From contig CM057468.1 in assembly GCA_030035585.1 (NCBI GenBank), forward strand, positions 58,958,145-59,022,144: DNA of 64,000 nucleotides, written 5' to 3'. Positions 11,101 to 22,150 of the stretch are shown here, piece by piece (position 1 is the first letter of the stretch; every line of letters starts with the position of its first letter). A model generated the notes under the pieces. The model searched no databases, was not told the origin of the DNA, and worked only from the letters and a program-made list of their open reading frames with translations. The stretch comes from Dugong dugon. Lineage: Eukaryota > Chordata > Mammalia > Sirenia > Dugongidae. The position numbers were made by a program, and so were the translations under genes.

Positions 11101-11649
11101 ACATTCATATGTTGATACATGCATACAAAATGCACACTCTCCTAATTGTTAACAAAATTCATCACTTGCGATCACAGGAGATGTTCACTTCTAAGCAATA
11201 TATAATTCTTATGTTTGAATATTTTGTAAGTATATATTAATTTGGTAATCAGAAAGTAATACATGTCTTGAAAATTGTAGCCATGGAATAAATATTTAAG
11301 GATTTAAATCATATTTTGAAAAATAAGAGATGAAGGGGGAAATGGAAAGTATCAGCATAATATGTAAATTTCTAGTATCATTAATTATTTATTTGCACAG
11401 CTTTTTATCATGGTATGTTTCTTTCCAACCAAAAACTTCATATGAATCTGGTAACAAGCATTGATGTCAAAGTGCCAAGACAGATGAAGATGTGCCAAGA
11501 AGTTTCAAGTTTCAGTGGATCCCTGGGGGAGCCGTTCCAGTTCCCAGTAAACACACAGCTTCATCAACAGCATATCCCTTTCATCTAAAGAAGCACAACA
11601 AGCATTCTTTAAGACGAACATTTTTAAAATAGTAGATTCAAGCAGATGT
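11101..11649. other. Unassigned stretch
   Basis: Nothing recognised. Confidence 0.4.
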
Positions 11650-12090
11650 ATTCAGCCATTTATTGAATTACAAACCACTTTGTACCTGGTACAGGCAACA
11701 GTCTCTGACTATCTGTTTTGGTCAATGTAGCAATGAATTAGGTAAGGGCTGTCCTCTATGAGCAAACCTTTTAGTAAAGGAAGGTGGGGGCTAAGGTTGA
11801 AGTGTTAAAGGCCACCAGCAGAGAAAAACCTGCTCTGGTGAATTCAGAGGAAGAAGTTCCCATCAGTCTGGGCAATCTGGGAAGATTTCAGGGCAGGACT
11901 GACAGTTGGGCTGGGCCTTGAATGGTAAGGAGAAATAGAAACAGGATGTCTGTTGGGGGAAGGACTTTAGAGGCAGACAGAAGTAAGTACCCAAAAGAGA
12001 AGCGGGGGGAAGAAAGCGTGAAGTTTGTATGGCTGCATAGCCTTTGGCTGCAGTGAAAGGCATAGTGAGAAATAAACTAAGGAAGGTGGA
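11650..12090 (+). repeat. Possible ancient mammalian interspersed repeat
   Basis: Resembles a common mammalian repeat I cannot name, with features such as 'cagggcaggactg', 'gggccttgaatggtaagg' and 'ggcatagtgagaaataaac'. Related-looking blocks occur at 13190-13710 and 61780-61960. A diverged multi-kb fossil broken by SINEs is possible. Confidence 0.3.
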
Positions 12091-12253
12091 TTATGGTCAT
12101 ATTATTTATGTTAACTGTGAAATTTAGGATCAAAGGTGTACATTTAATTAGTGCCCAGAGAAAACTTTTAGAGGCCCTGAGAACTCGAATTTAAAATTAC
12201 ATATTTTATATATTCTGTTTTTTAAAATTAACTTAATCTTATATGTAATACAT

Positions 12254-12476
12254 TAAAAAGACTTGTAGGATAAATAAACCCTCTGCCGTCGAGTCAATTC
12301 CAACTCATAGCAACCACATAAACCCTGGTGGTGTAGTGGTTAAGTGCTACGGCTGCTAAACAAAATGCTGGCAGTTTGAATCTACCAGGCACTCCTTTGG
12401 AAGCCCTATGGGGCTGTTCTACTCTGTCCTATTATAGGGTCATTATGAGTCAGAATCGACTCAACGGCAACGGCTT
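12254..12476 (+). mobile_element. AfroSINE with an inverted tail fragment at its 5' side
   Basis: A 12-bp duplication, tatgtaatacat (12242-12253 and 12477-12488), brackets the whole segment. Inside, 12282-12317 is a reverse-strand piece of the SINE 3' tail (ccgtcgagtcaattcc...). From 12321 a plus-strand AfroSINE runs to its own tail. One TSD around two opposed pieces suggests one rearranged insertion rather than two events. Confidence 0.85.
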
Positions 12477-12627
12477 TATGTAATACATAGAAACACAAAT
12501 ATGAAATACATATACTAACTACATGATAAAACTAGTGTAAGAAAGTTCTGGTTTTTCCCAGGATAACCACATCAATGCTTTTAGAGTATATCCAATATCA
12601 AGTTATTTGGAAAGCATTTTTTTCTCC

Positions 12628-12651
12628 TTTTTTTTTTTTTTTTTTTTTTTT
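12628..12651. repeat. (T)24 tract
   Basis: Uninterrupted T run. It could be the A-tail of a minus-strand retrocopy, but no element next to it is recognised. Confidence 0.9.
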
Positions 12652-12738
12652 GGTGCCTCTGCTTTGTTGGTATCCTAAAAGCATGGGCTTAATTAGCTAT
12701 TAGGTAATTCAGCATTGGACTCAATCCTGGAGCAATAA

Positions 12739-12945
12739 GGAGCTCTGGTGGCACAATAGTTAAGCACTCAGCTGTTAATCGAAAGGTTTATGGTTCGAAT
12801 CCACCGAGCAGCTCCACCACAGAAAGACCTGGCAATTTGTTCCCGTAAAGATTACAGCCTAGAAAATCCTGTGGGACAGTTCTACTCTGTCACACGGGGT
12901 CGCTATGAGTTAGAATCGACTCAACAGCACCTGGCAACAACAACA
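12739..12945 (+). mobile_element. AfroSINE (long subfamily with CAA tail)
   Basis: 'ggagctctggtggcacaa' head, B-box-like 'ggttcgaatccacc', body 'aaagacctggcaatttgttc' and 'gtaaagattacagccta', then 'ggggtcgctatgag' and a tail ending in 'caacaacaac'. The tail is the same as the RTE 3' end. Confidence 0.95.
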
Positions 12946-13041
12946 GGGAGATACTACAGGATTTTGAACTGGAAATAGTAAGCTACAAAGCTAGGGCTCA
13001 GGAAGATAATTTTAGATGGCCTGGGGCGCAGACAGTGGGAG

Positions 13042-13154
13042 AAAGATGTGGCAATCTGCTTCTTAAAAGATTTGCAGCCTTGGAAACCCCATGGGGCTGT
13101 TCTATTGTCCTATAGGGTCGCTACTTGATGCAACTCGATGACAGTGGGTTTTGG
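13042..13154 (+). mobile_element. AfroSINE 3' fragment
   Basis: 'gatgtggcaatctgcttct', 'tttgcagccttggaaacc' and 'tatagggtcgct' represent the body and tail only. The head is missing. Confidence 0.8.
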
Positions 13155-13189
13155 TGCAGAGAGAAACTGCACAGTTAAGACCACCTCTG

Positions 13190-13710
13190 GAAAATCAAGG
13201 TGAGAGCTAACGAGCCTGACCCAGGATAGTGGCAAGTGGGAACGTGCAGTGAACAGATATGACACGATGTGTAGAGAGAATTGATAGGAACTGGCAAGTA
13301 GCTGGAGGCAGAGAATAAAGGCAAGGGAAGTCAGAGGCGATGATGATGTGACGATAACCAGAAGGGTGACTGGAGGGAAGAAGAATTTAGGTGAGAAACG
13401 CTGAATTTAAGGCTCTGATGGAATTTACAGGTCAAAGGGTCCACCAGAAAGCTGTAAGTGTGAAAGCAGAGTTCACCAGAGATGTCAGAGTGTCTATGGA
13501 GATCTGGTGAGTCACGTCAATACAGAGGAGAAAGTGGGAGCAAGGTAGGATCATTATGAAGTGTCTACATTTAGAGAGAGGAAAAGGGATACAAGTTGGA
13601 TAAGAAGACAGAGGAGTGATGGTTATAAAGTTAGGTGAGAAACAATAGGACTTTGGAGCCAAGAGCAGCAATCTCAAGAAGGCAGAATTTGAATCCACAG
13701 TGTAAAGTGT
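13190..13710 (+). repeat. Possible ancient mammalian interspersed repeat
   Basis: Purine-rich, with blocks such as 'gatgtcagagtgtctatgg' that resemble the same unnamed old repeat as 11650-12090. Low confidence. Confidence 0.3.
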
Positions 13711-14515
13711 TGCAAAGGGTAGTAGAGGGTGTTACCCAGAAAAGGTATTTAGAGTGTAATCTCAGTAGCCTGATGAGGAGGAAAAGTCAGCTTTCAAATC
13801 ATCACACCATGATGCAAGTTAATTGGTTAATATAACAGAGAAATAAAAAACAATACAACACAGAATTGGAATGTGGACAGTTCTAGTACAGAGAAGGGTA
13901 GTAGTAGCCCCCCTCCCCCCCACTCCCAAAGCCTTAGGCTCTGGATAAAATAGATGTCAGAAAATTGTGGGATTACTAAATTCTAGAAAAAATTAAAGCT
14001 GTATAAAAAATCTGTAGAAGAAAGAAAATATCTTTCCTAATGATTTACATACTGTAATGAGAGATAAATTCCTGTACTTCATGTCACACGTTAGAACATA
14101 GTGTGTGTAGCTTTAATGCCACAGAACGCTCTGCCTTGTTTAAGCATAATAATCCAAGCCTTTCCAGACAAGTTCTGAGAACTCTAGAACACTTTGCTAT
14201 TTCCTATGTCCCACAATTTTGAGATTTTTTTCCCCCATCCAAACGTTCCTCAGCCATTGTCTTAACTGCTCTTAACTCTTTGTTGGTATTGCTCATCAAA
14301 GAACATTTCCTTTTCAATGTGTCGATTTGCACTTCAGGGGAAGGACTTTCAGGGTGATATATATCTGCTGGAGATGCTGTTAAACGCTTTGGAAATTCAT
14401 AATTCAGGACTCCAGATTTATGGACTATTACCTAATCTCTAAACCACCACAATTATATATGCAGCAGATGTTAGGTGGGAAAAAGTCAATAAAAGTCTAT
14501 TAGTGTGGAGGAGAC
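13711..14515. other. Unassigned stretch
   Basis: No gene or named repeat recognised. A C-rich run lies at about 13909-13926. Confidence 0.4.
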
Positions 14516-14671
14516 CAAAAAAACCCATAGCCACTGAGTGATTCTGACTCCCAGCAACCCTATAGGACAGAGTAGAATTGTCCCATAGGGTTTCCAAGGA
14601 GAGGCTGGTGGATTCAAACTGCCAACATTTTGGTTAGCCGCTGAACACTTAACCAGTGCACCACCAGGGTT
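14516..14671 (-). mobile_element. AfroSINE
   Basis: Reverse complement of the short AfroSINE form: 'gattctgactcccagcaacc', 'gacagagtagaattgtccca', 'gtttccaaggagaggctgg' and the head 'accagtgcaccaccaggg'. It sits just upstream of the CpG-rich island. Confidence 0.92.
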
Positions 14672-14779
14672 GCATGTGGAACTGAGGCAGCCCCAAATAG
14701 TACCCAGGAAATAACCGACCTTGGCCTCCTGTCTGGCTCAGGTGGAGTGTCTGGTTGGGGTCTGCCATTGCCCCTTCCC

Positions 14780-15250
14780 TTCACCTGGGACCCCTGAGGC
14801 AGCCGCTGGCCTGGCGTTAGGGCAGGGGGCAGGAACGGCTAGTAGTCTGGAGAAGGGGGCCCTGCTTACCCGACGACTGCTCTCCATGGCGGACAAGGGC
14901 ACCTTCGCCAGGTTAGCGGCTCGAAGGGCACAAGTCTGTGCGTTGGAGTCACAGGTCTTCAGGACCCCTGGGCGGCCAAAGGTACCGACGACCGCCAGGC
15001 CTGGCCCAGGGGTCATTGCTCTCACTGTTACTAACAGTTACCGCTTCCCTATCGACCAAAAGCCAATCCAAATTAGGGAGGACATGAAACCAAACTCTGA
15101 CCTCTGTGACGTTTGCGCGTGTGGTCCGGCAGCACCCATCGCGCTGTACCGATGACGCACTCGTGTTTCCCCTGAGCGGTTTGATGCGCGCCGTGGATAC
15201 CCGAGAGAGAGTGGTCAGCTATGCCAGCGACCCAGAGTGGGTAAGAGGGC
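14780..15250. promoter_or_regulatory. CpG island, candidate promoter and first exon
   Basis: About 30 CpG dinucleotides fall in roughly 420 bp, in a window otherwise poor in CpG. Promoter-type motifs on the plus strand include CCAAT at 15063 and a CRE-like tgacgttt near 15108; a GC box, gggcgg, lies just beyond the island at about 15382. A donor-like gagtgg|gtaagag lies at 15240/15241. An ATG at 15184 gives 19 in-frame codons (MRAVDTRERVVSYASDPEW) ending exactly at that donor, phase 0. The minus strand also has donor-like sites (ggg|gtaagc near 14870, cag|gtgaag near 14780). Direction is therefore uncertain, and a bidirectional promoter is possible. I do not recognise the peptide. No TATA box is evident, as usual for CpG-island promoters. 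It is the best host-gene candidate here. Confidence 0.5.
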
Positions 15251-15312
15251 CTAAACCGCAGTCATCTAGTAAGAATTATTTTATTGATTTGAGCTCCGAG
15301 GGTTTTTTCTGA

Positions 15313-15867
15313 TATTCAGAATTTCAGATATTCTGAAAATTAGATGTGTCTTTGGTAACCACGAGCCACATGTAGAGTATGGGGGCGGAGCAGCTCCATG
15401 CAGAGCTATGTTGGAGTCTGGGACAAAAGGAAAAAAAGTGAGTACTATTGATCCTGTCTTAATTTAAATTTTGACATTTCGTTTGTCATGGATGTTTGTG
15501 TGTGTGTGCGTGTGTTTAAATTGCATTAGGATATTTATCTTGATTGCTGAGATTTTTGGCGCCGCCTTTACGCTTTTCATGGAGCAAGTGCCTCACTTGC
15601 CTCATCCTATACCCAGCTTGTGGTAGAGATGGGGGTGCTGGTACTAAGGCACCCCAAGACTCCAGGTGTACGGACTGACTTCATTGGCCAAGAGCAAGTG
15701 CAATATTGGCTCACCTGCTGAGTCTTCTATCAGGTATATGATGGCTAAACTGAACCACTATTTGGCCAGTCTCTTCCAACATTGAAGATTGCCAATTTTT
15801 TAAATTGATATCTCCCCAGCTCTGTTTGAACCTCTGGCATAGACTGTCTCGTGTCTTTAATTATATG
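15313..15867. other. Unassigned stretch after the CpG island
   Basis: If the plus-strand donor is real this would be the start of an intron. A short (TG)n run lies at about 15495-15513. No repeat recognised. Confidence 0.35.
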
Positions 15868-15985
15868 AATTGGTTCTCCTCTAGCTTGGGAAACTTCAGA
15901 GGCAGGATTCTGTCTGGGTCATCTCGATCTTCTGCCAGGACCTAACACTCTGCACTCAGTAAACGTTAATTGAATGAGTTGGTTT
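15868..15985 (+). repeat. L2 3'-end fragment
   Basis: 'gaggcaggattctgtctggg' and 'actcagtaaacgttaattga' match the L2 3' end pattern ('...gggactgtgtct...gctcaataaatg...'). Confidence 0.7.
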
Positions 15986-16683
15986 CTTGGCTCCAAACTT
16001 CATCTTGAAGTCTAGGAATTAAACATAGCCTTTTGAAATCAGTTTGACTACTTGCATTAAAAAAGACTGGGGTAGGAATAGAGTATTAAGGAATGTCTTA
16101 GTGGAGAAATCAAGCACACGCTATTTCTGCACTTTTAAAAAATATTGGGCGGGGGGAGGTTAAAGTTCTCCAAGTTATCACAGAGAGAGTTATCGTCCGA
16201 GAACTATTGTTTAATGGTTTTTGTCTCAGAAATAAAAATCAGATGAGAGGAATGGTCCACTGAGAAACAGTATAAAATAATTTACTGGTCTCTTGTCTCT
16301 CATATTTGCTGTAAAGATGTGTCATAGCATTTCAGAAATTATTCACAACTATGTTACATAGAAAAATGGAAATACAAACTAGTTCAATTTTGTACATTAC
16401 ACAAATATATTTAGAAACATGCAAACTATCTTTAGAGAACATCTTACAGAAGTAAACTACTAACCAGTTAATGTCTACTAAAATCACATTTTATCCTTTA
16501 TATTTTTATAATTTTATTTATAACCTTTTTACCTTGCACTGATTAAGGAGAAAAAACAACAACAACAACTCCTTCTTAGGAATGGAACCGAGAAACTTAT
16601 GCATTGTAAAATCTCAATGTGTTTCTTCTTCAAGAAAAATTTACAATATAACTGATCACTAAGACTAAAATTCACCACCCATT
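15986..16683. other. Unassigned stretch
   Basis: Nothing recognised. AT-rich. Confidence 0.4.
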
Positions 16684-17138
16684 TGTCAGTTTGTAGTACG
16701 GTTTGTTGTGACTTGTGTGTTGCTGTGATGCTGGAAGCTATGCCACTGTTATTTCAAATACCAGCAGGATCATCCATGGTGGACAGGTTTCAGTGGAGTT
16801 TCCAGACTAAGACAGACTAGGAAGAAAAGCCTGGAGTTATACTTCCAAAAATTAGCCAACGAAAACCTTATGGATCACAACAGAACATTGTCTGACATTC
16901 TTGCTTTGGGCACCTCATCAGGCAAGATCAATCTCTAGAGGAGGACAGTCATGTCTGGTGAAATGTAAAGGGCCAACGAGGGCATGGGAGACCCTTGATC
17001 AGATGGATTGGTGCAATAGTTGCAACAACAGACTCAAACATGTTGTCATTTGTGAACCAGGCAATGTTTTGTTCTGTTGCACATAAACTCACCATGTGTT
17101 GGAGTTGACTAGACAGCAGGTAACAACAACAATGAAAG
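16684..17138 (+). mobile_element. Internally deleted RTE derivative
   Basis: The first ~215 bp match the RTE 5' end, with 'tgtgttgctgtgatgctgga' and 'agactaagacagactaggaa'. They are joined near 16896-16905 to the last ~235 bp of RTE ('gatggattggtgcaatagtt', 'gttttgttctgttgcaca', tail 'gtaacaacaacaat'). All coding sequence is missing. It keeps both ends, so it looks like a non-autonomous RTE parasite rather than a 5'-truncated copy. Confidence 0.85.
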
Positions 17139-17569
17139 CTAAAATAATGCAATTCTCATTATAACATATCAAGCTAGTGAAAGTACGTTTTGGATAAGAT
17201 GTCCTTCCCAGGCATCCTCACACTGGTGTTTTAAAATTTTTACAGCAGAAGTACCCCTAGCAGAATGAGTATAGAGAACTTGTACATCTAGAAGGTGGGA
17301 TCATAGCCTGAGGAATCCAGTTTGAAATTTTAAAAATTCATGTAATATGTGCATTCTCCTTTATAATCAATCTGTAAAAATATAAAAATAAAAAGGACCC
17401 CTAACTCCCATCAAATCTTTGAGTAATATTTACACTGAAGCAAGACACCCTGTGTTTATCCTGTGGCTTTAGCTTCCTGGCATACTGCCATTGCCTGCAG
17501 GGGCTATGCATACCCCAATTTGAAAGCTCTATCATATCATGTATGTGGGTTTGGATAAGAAGAAAATGC
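17139..17569. other. Unassigned stretch
   Basis: Nothing recognised. Confidence 0.4.
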
Positions 17570-17695
17570 CTTGTGCTCCAAGTCAGGGCATGTGGAGTTT
17601 AGTCCCTGCTCTGACATTAACTAGTTATTAGCCACCTTCAAGTCATTTAATGCCTCTGGGCCTCAGTTTCCTCAAGAATAAAATGAAATTGAAAG
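17570..17695 (+). repeat. MIR SINE
   Basis: 'ctgacattaactagttatta', 'caagtcatttaatgcctct' and 'gggcctcagtttcctcaag' followed by 'aaaatgaaat' is a clear MIR core in forward orientation. Confidence 0.9.
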
Positions 17696-18379
17696 TTCAG
17701 TTTAAAAAAAATCTACTACTTAGTTATACTCTCCAAGACTGGTGGTATGTGTTGTTCACAGAGTAAAAGATTCTTTTTGAAATGGAAAATTTTTTCCAGT
17801 GAAATATATGTGAAAAAAGGTACGCCTACGATGTTGTTGTTTTCAGGTGCCATCCAGTCTGTTCTGACTCATAGTGACACTATGTACAACAGAACGAAAC
17901 ACTGCCTGGTCCTGCGCCATCCTCACAATCATTGTTATGCTTGAGCCCATTGTTGTAGCCACTGTGTCAATCCATCTCGTCGAGGGTCTTCCTCTTTTTC
18001 ACTGACCCTCTACTTTACCAAGCATGATGTCCTTCTCCAGGGACTGGTCCCTCCTGTTAACATATCCCAAGTATGTTAGATGAAATCTCGCCATCCTTGC
18101 TTCTAAGGAGCATTCTGTCCGTATTTATTCCAAGAAAGATTTGTTTGTTCTTCTGGCAGTCCATGTATATACAATATTCTTAGCCAACACCGTAATTCAA
18201 ATGCGTTAACTTTTCTTCAGTCTTATTTATTCATTGTCCAGCTTTTGCATGCATATGAGGTGATTGAAAATACTATGGCTTGGGTCAGGCCCACCTCAAA
18301 GTGACATCTTTGCTTTTTAACACTTTTAAGGGGTCTTTTGCAGCAGATTTGCCTAATGCAGTGTGTCATTTGATTTCTT

Positions 18380-19195
18380 TACTGCTGCTTCCATGGGCAT
18401 TGATTGTGGATCCAAGTAAAATGAAATCCTAAATAACATCAACATTTTCTCCCTTTATCATAATGTTGCTTATTGGTCCAATTGTGAGGATTTTTGTTTT
18501 CTTTATGTTGAGGTGCAATCCATACTGAAAGCTGTAGTCTCTGATCTTAGCAAGCAAGGTTGTGTCATCTACATACCACAGGTTATTAATGAGTCTTCCT
18601 ACAATCCTGATTTCATGTTTTCTTCATATAGTCAAATTTCTCAGATTATTTGCTCAGCACAGCATAAAGTTTGAATAAGTATGGTGAACAGATGCAACCC
18701 TGTTGCACACCTTTCCTGACTTTAAACCACTTAGTGTCCCCTTGTTCTGTTCAAAACAATTGCCTCTTGGTCTATGTACATGAGCACAGTTGTCCTCGTG
18801 AGCACAATTAAGTGCTCTGGAATTCCCATTCTTCACAATGTTATTCATAATTTGTTATGATCCACACAGTCGGATGCCTTTGCATAGTCAATAAAACACA
18901 GGTAAACATTTTTCTGGTATATCCTGCTTTCAGCCAAGATCTATCTGGCATCAGCAATGATATCCCTCATTCCAGGTCCTCTTCTGAATCCAGCTTGAAT
19001 TTCTGGCAGTTCCCTGTCGATGTACTGCAGCATCTGCTTTTGAATGATCTTCAGTAAAGTTTTACTTGTGTGTGATATTAATAATATTTTTCGATAATTT
19101 TTGCATTCTATTGGATCACTTTTTTTTGGAATGGCACAAATATGGATCTCTTCCAGTCGGTTGGCCAGGAAGCTGTCTTCCAAATTTCTTGACAT
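18380..19195 (-). pseudogene. RTE reverse-transcriptase remnant
   Basis: Decayed RT domain of the 17834-20960 RTE. The segment at 18941-19195 reads 'NRLEEIHICAIPKK', 'KNYRKILLISHTSKTLLKII' and 'ELPEIQAGFRRGPGMRDII'. Further downstream on the minus strand, tatgtagatgacaca at 18575-18561 encodes YVDDT, the catalytic palm motif. The frame is interrupted between these blocks. Confidence 0.85.
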
Positions 19196-20339
19196 AAATG
19201 AGTGAGCAACTCCAGTGCTGCATCCATTTGTTGAAACATCTCAACTGGTATTCGCCAATGCCTTCAGTGCAGTTTGGACTTTTCCTTCAGTACCGTCGGT
19301 TCTTGATCATATACTGCCTCATTAAATGGTTGAACGTTGGCCAATTCTTTTTGGTACAGTGACTCTGTGTATTCCTTCCATCTTTTTTTGATACTTCCTG
19401 AGCTGTTCAATATTTTCCCAGTAGAATCTTTCAATATTGCAACTTGAGGCTTGAATTTTTCTGCACTTCTTTCAGCTTGAGAAATGCCAGTGTGTTCTTT
19501 ACTTTTGGTTTTCTAACTCCAGGTCTTTGCACATTTCATTATAATACTTTACTTTGTCTTCTCGAGCGGCCCTTTGAAATCTTCTGCTCAGCTCTTTTAC
19601 TTCATCATTTCTTCTCTTTGCTTTAGCTACTCAATGTTCAAGAGCAAGTTTCAGTGTCTCTTCTTACATCCATTTTAGGTCTTTTCTTTCTTTCCTGTCT
19701 TTTTAATGATCTTCTGCTTTCTTTGTATACGATGTCCTTGATGTTGTTCCGAAACTTGTCTGGTCTTTGGTTATTAGTGTTCAATGCTTCAAATCTATTC
19801 TTGAGATGGTCTCTAAATTCAGGTGGGGTATACTTAAGGTTGTATTTTGGCTCTTACGGACTTGCTCTAATTTTCTTCAGCTTCAACTTGAACTTGTATA
19901 TGACAATTGATGTTCTGTTTCACAGTCGGCCCCTGGCCTTGTGGTGACTGATGATATTGAGCTTTTCCATCGTCTCTTTCCACATATGTAGTCGATTTGA
20001 TTCCTGTGGATTCCATCTGGCGAGGTCCATGTGTATGGTCACCACTTACGTTGTTGAATTGCAAATAGGTATTTGCAATGAAGAAGTTGTTGGTCTTTCA
20101 AAATTCTATCCTGTGACCTCCAGTGTCATTTCCATCACCAAGGCTGTATTTTCCAACTACCAATCCTTCTTTGTTTCCAACTTTCGCATTCCAGTCACCA
20201 TCTTGATTGCATGTTTGATCAATTTCAGACTGCAGAAGTTGGTAAAAATCTTCAGTTTCTTCCTCTTTGGCCTTAGTGGTTGGTGTGTAAATTTGAATAA
20301 GAGTTGTCTTAACTGGTCTTCCTTGTAGGCGTATGGATA

Positions 20340-20624
20340 TTATCCTATCACTGACAGAGTTGTACTGCAGGATAGATCTTGAAATATGCTTTTGACAATG
20401 AATGCAATGCCATTCCTCTTCAATTTGTCATTTTCAGCATAGTGGACCATATGATTGTCCAATTCAAAATGTCCAATACCTGTCCATTTTAGCTCACTAA
20501 TGCCTAGTATATTGATTTGTATGCTGTCAGTTTCATTTTTGATGACTTCCAATTTTCCCAGATTCATACTTTGTACATTCTGATTATTAATGGGTGTTTG
20601 CAGCTGTGTCTTATTTTGAATCAT
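20340..20624 (-). pseudogene. RTE endonuclease remnant
   Basis: A 94-codon open stretch encodes the N-terminal part of an RTE apurinic/apyrimidinic-type endonuclease: 'SMNLGKLEVIKNE', 'INILGISELKWTG' (the SELKW glutamate is the metal-binding region) and 'NGIAFIVK'. It starts inside the element and is not a functional gene. Confidence 0.85.
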
Positions 20625-20970
20625 GCCACATTAGCAAATGAAGGTCCTGAAAGCTTGACTCCATCCACATCATTAAGGTTGACTCTACTTTGAGGAGGCA
20701 GCTCTTCCCCAGTCATATTTTGAATGCCTTCCAACCTGAGGGGTTCATCTTCTGGCACTATGCCAGACAATGTTCTGCTGCTATTCATGAGTTTTTCATT
20801 GGCCAGTTTTTTCAGAAGTAGACTGCCAGGTCCTTCTTCTTAGTCTGTCTTATTCTGGAAGCTCCCCTGAAACCTGTCAGTCTGTCATTCTGTGGTGGCT
20901 AGTGTGTTGCTGTGATGCTGGAAGCTATGCCACTGGTATTTCAAATACCAGCAGCGTCAAGCCTATGATG

Positions 20971-21214
20971 GCTATCATCGAAGCTACATAATCTTTAAAA
21001 TTCTTTTCCTAATTTTGTCTTGAACAATTTCATTGATAAGTTTGGATGTTGTTTTTCTGAGTGAAATAAGGCGTACCATTTTGTCATATTTCTTAGGTAA
21101 AATGATCATAATCAGCCATTTTCTACTGTGTAGAATGAGCATGTAATAAACATTGTATCAGCCACAATACCTATTCTTCCATCTTATGTATAAAAAGATG
21201 TATCTTTCCTGGTA
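20971..21214. other. Unassigned stretch
   Basis: Nothing recognised. Confidence 0.4.
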
Positions 21215-22006
21215 CGAAGATACTAGGCTTGAAGGCTAAGGACCATAGACCCTGGGGACATCTACGTCAACTGGCATAACAGTGCATAAAAACAGTGTTC
21301 TACATCCTACTCTAGTGAGTGGCGTCTGGGGTCTTTTAAAAGCTTGCAAGAGGCCATCTAAGATACAGCTAGTGGTCTCTTCTCGTCTGGAGTAAAGGAA
21401 AGTGAGATAAATCAAAGACTCAAGGGAGCAATTAGTTCAAAGGACTAACAAACCACATGCACCACAGCCTACACAACCCTGAGACCAGAAGAACTAGATG
21501 GTGCCTGGCTACCACTACTGACTGCTCTGACTGGGATCTCAGTAGAGGGTCTCAGACAGAGCAGGATAAAAATGTAGAACAAAAAATCAAATTCATAAAA
21601 AATGACCAGACTTACTGGCCTGATAGAGACTGGATGAACCACCTAGACTATGGCCCTAAGATACCCTTCTAACTTGGAACTACAACCATTCTCAGAAGCC
21701 ACCTTCCAGCCAAGCAATAGACAGGCCTATAAAATAAACAATAACACCTGAAAAGAATGTGCTGCATAGAACAAACAATTATACAAAACCAAAAGGGCAA
21801 CATTTACCCAAAAGTAAAGATGAGAAGGCAGGAAGGGGTAGGAAGACCAGACGAAAGGAAATGGGGGAACACAGGGCAGAAATGGGGAAAGTGCTGACAG
21901 TGTGAGGATTTCAACCAATGTCATGGAACACTTTGTGTATAATTTGTTGAATGAGAAACTAATTTGCTCTGTAAACTTCCACCTAAAACATGATAAAATA
22001 TTTAAA

Positions 22007-22011
<5 letters not shown>
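21215..22011 (+). mobile_element. L1 3' UTR (5'-truncated)
   Basis: Matches the 3' UTRs of the L1 copies at 46991-52020 and 58122-59723: 'gtgtctggggtctt'-type block at ~21325, 'gagaccagaagaactagatg' at 21481 and 'gtaaacttccacctaaaaca' near 21973. ORF2 is absent. It ends at a TA microsatellite. Confidence 0.9.

Positions 22012-22040
<29 letters not shown>
22012..22040. repeat. (TA)n microsatellite
   Basis: About 14 TA units at the 3' end of an L1. It probably grew from the L1 tail. Confidence 0.95.
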
Positions 22041-22150
22041 GCCATGCCAGCATGAACAGTGCCTCTGGCCCTCTGCTCTGATCCCTGGAAAGAAAGTTCA
22101 AGGTTTAAACCAGCATACTGGTTGTGGATATGAGCCTGGTGATAGAGAAC

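Larger units (their letters stand above)
17834..20960 (-). mobile_element. Nearly complete RTE (BovB-like) LINE with TSD
   Basis: Runs 3' to 5' on this strand. A CAA-rich 3' tail lies at 17834 and the 5' end ('gctggaagctatgccactgg' on the plus strand) near 20900-20960. The TSD is gcctacgatg at 17824-17833 and gcctatgatg at 20961-20970 (9/10). The minus strand keeps an apurinic-type endonuclease region (20340-20624, 'ILGISELKWTGIGHF'), an RT fingers region (18941-19195, 'LPEIQAGFRRG') and the palm YVDD at 18561-18575. The reading frame is broken many times by stops and frameshifts, so it is dead. At ~3.13 kb it is close to full length for RTE. Confidence 0.95.

Noticed and set aside
14721-15155. 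144-codon plus-strand open frame in the CpG island
   Set aside because: GC-rich DNA gives long open frames by chance. The opposite strand is also open (14738-15025), no domain is recognisable and the frame crosses likely promoter motifs. I kept only the island and a possible short first exon.
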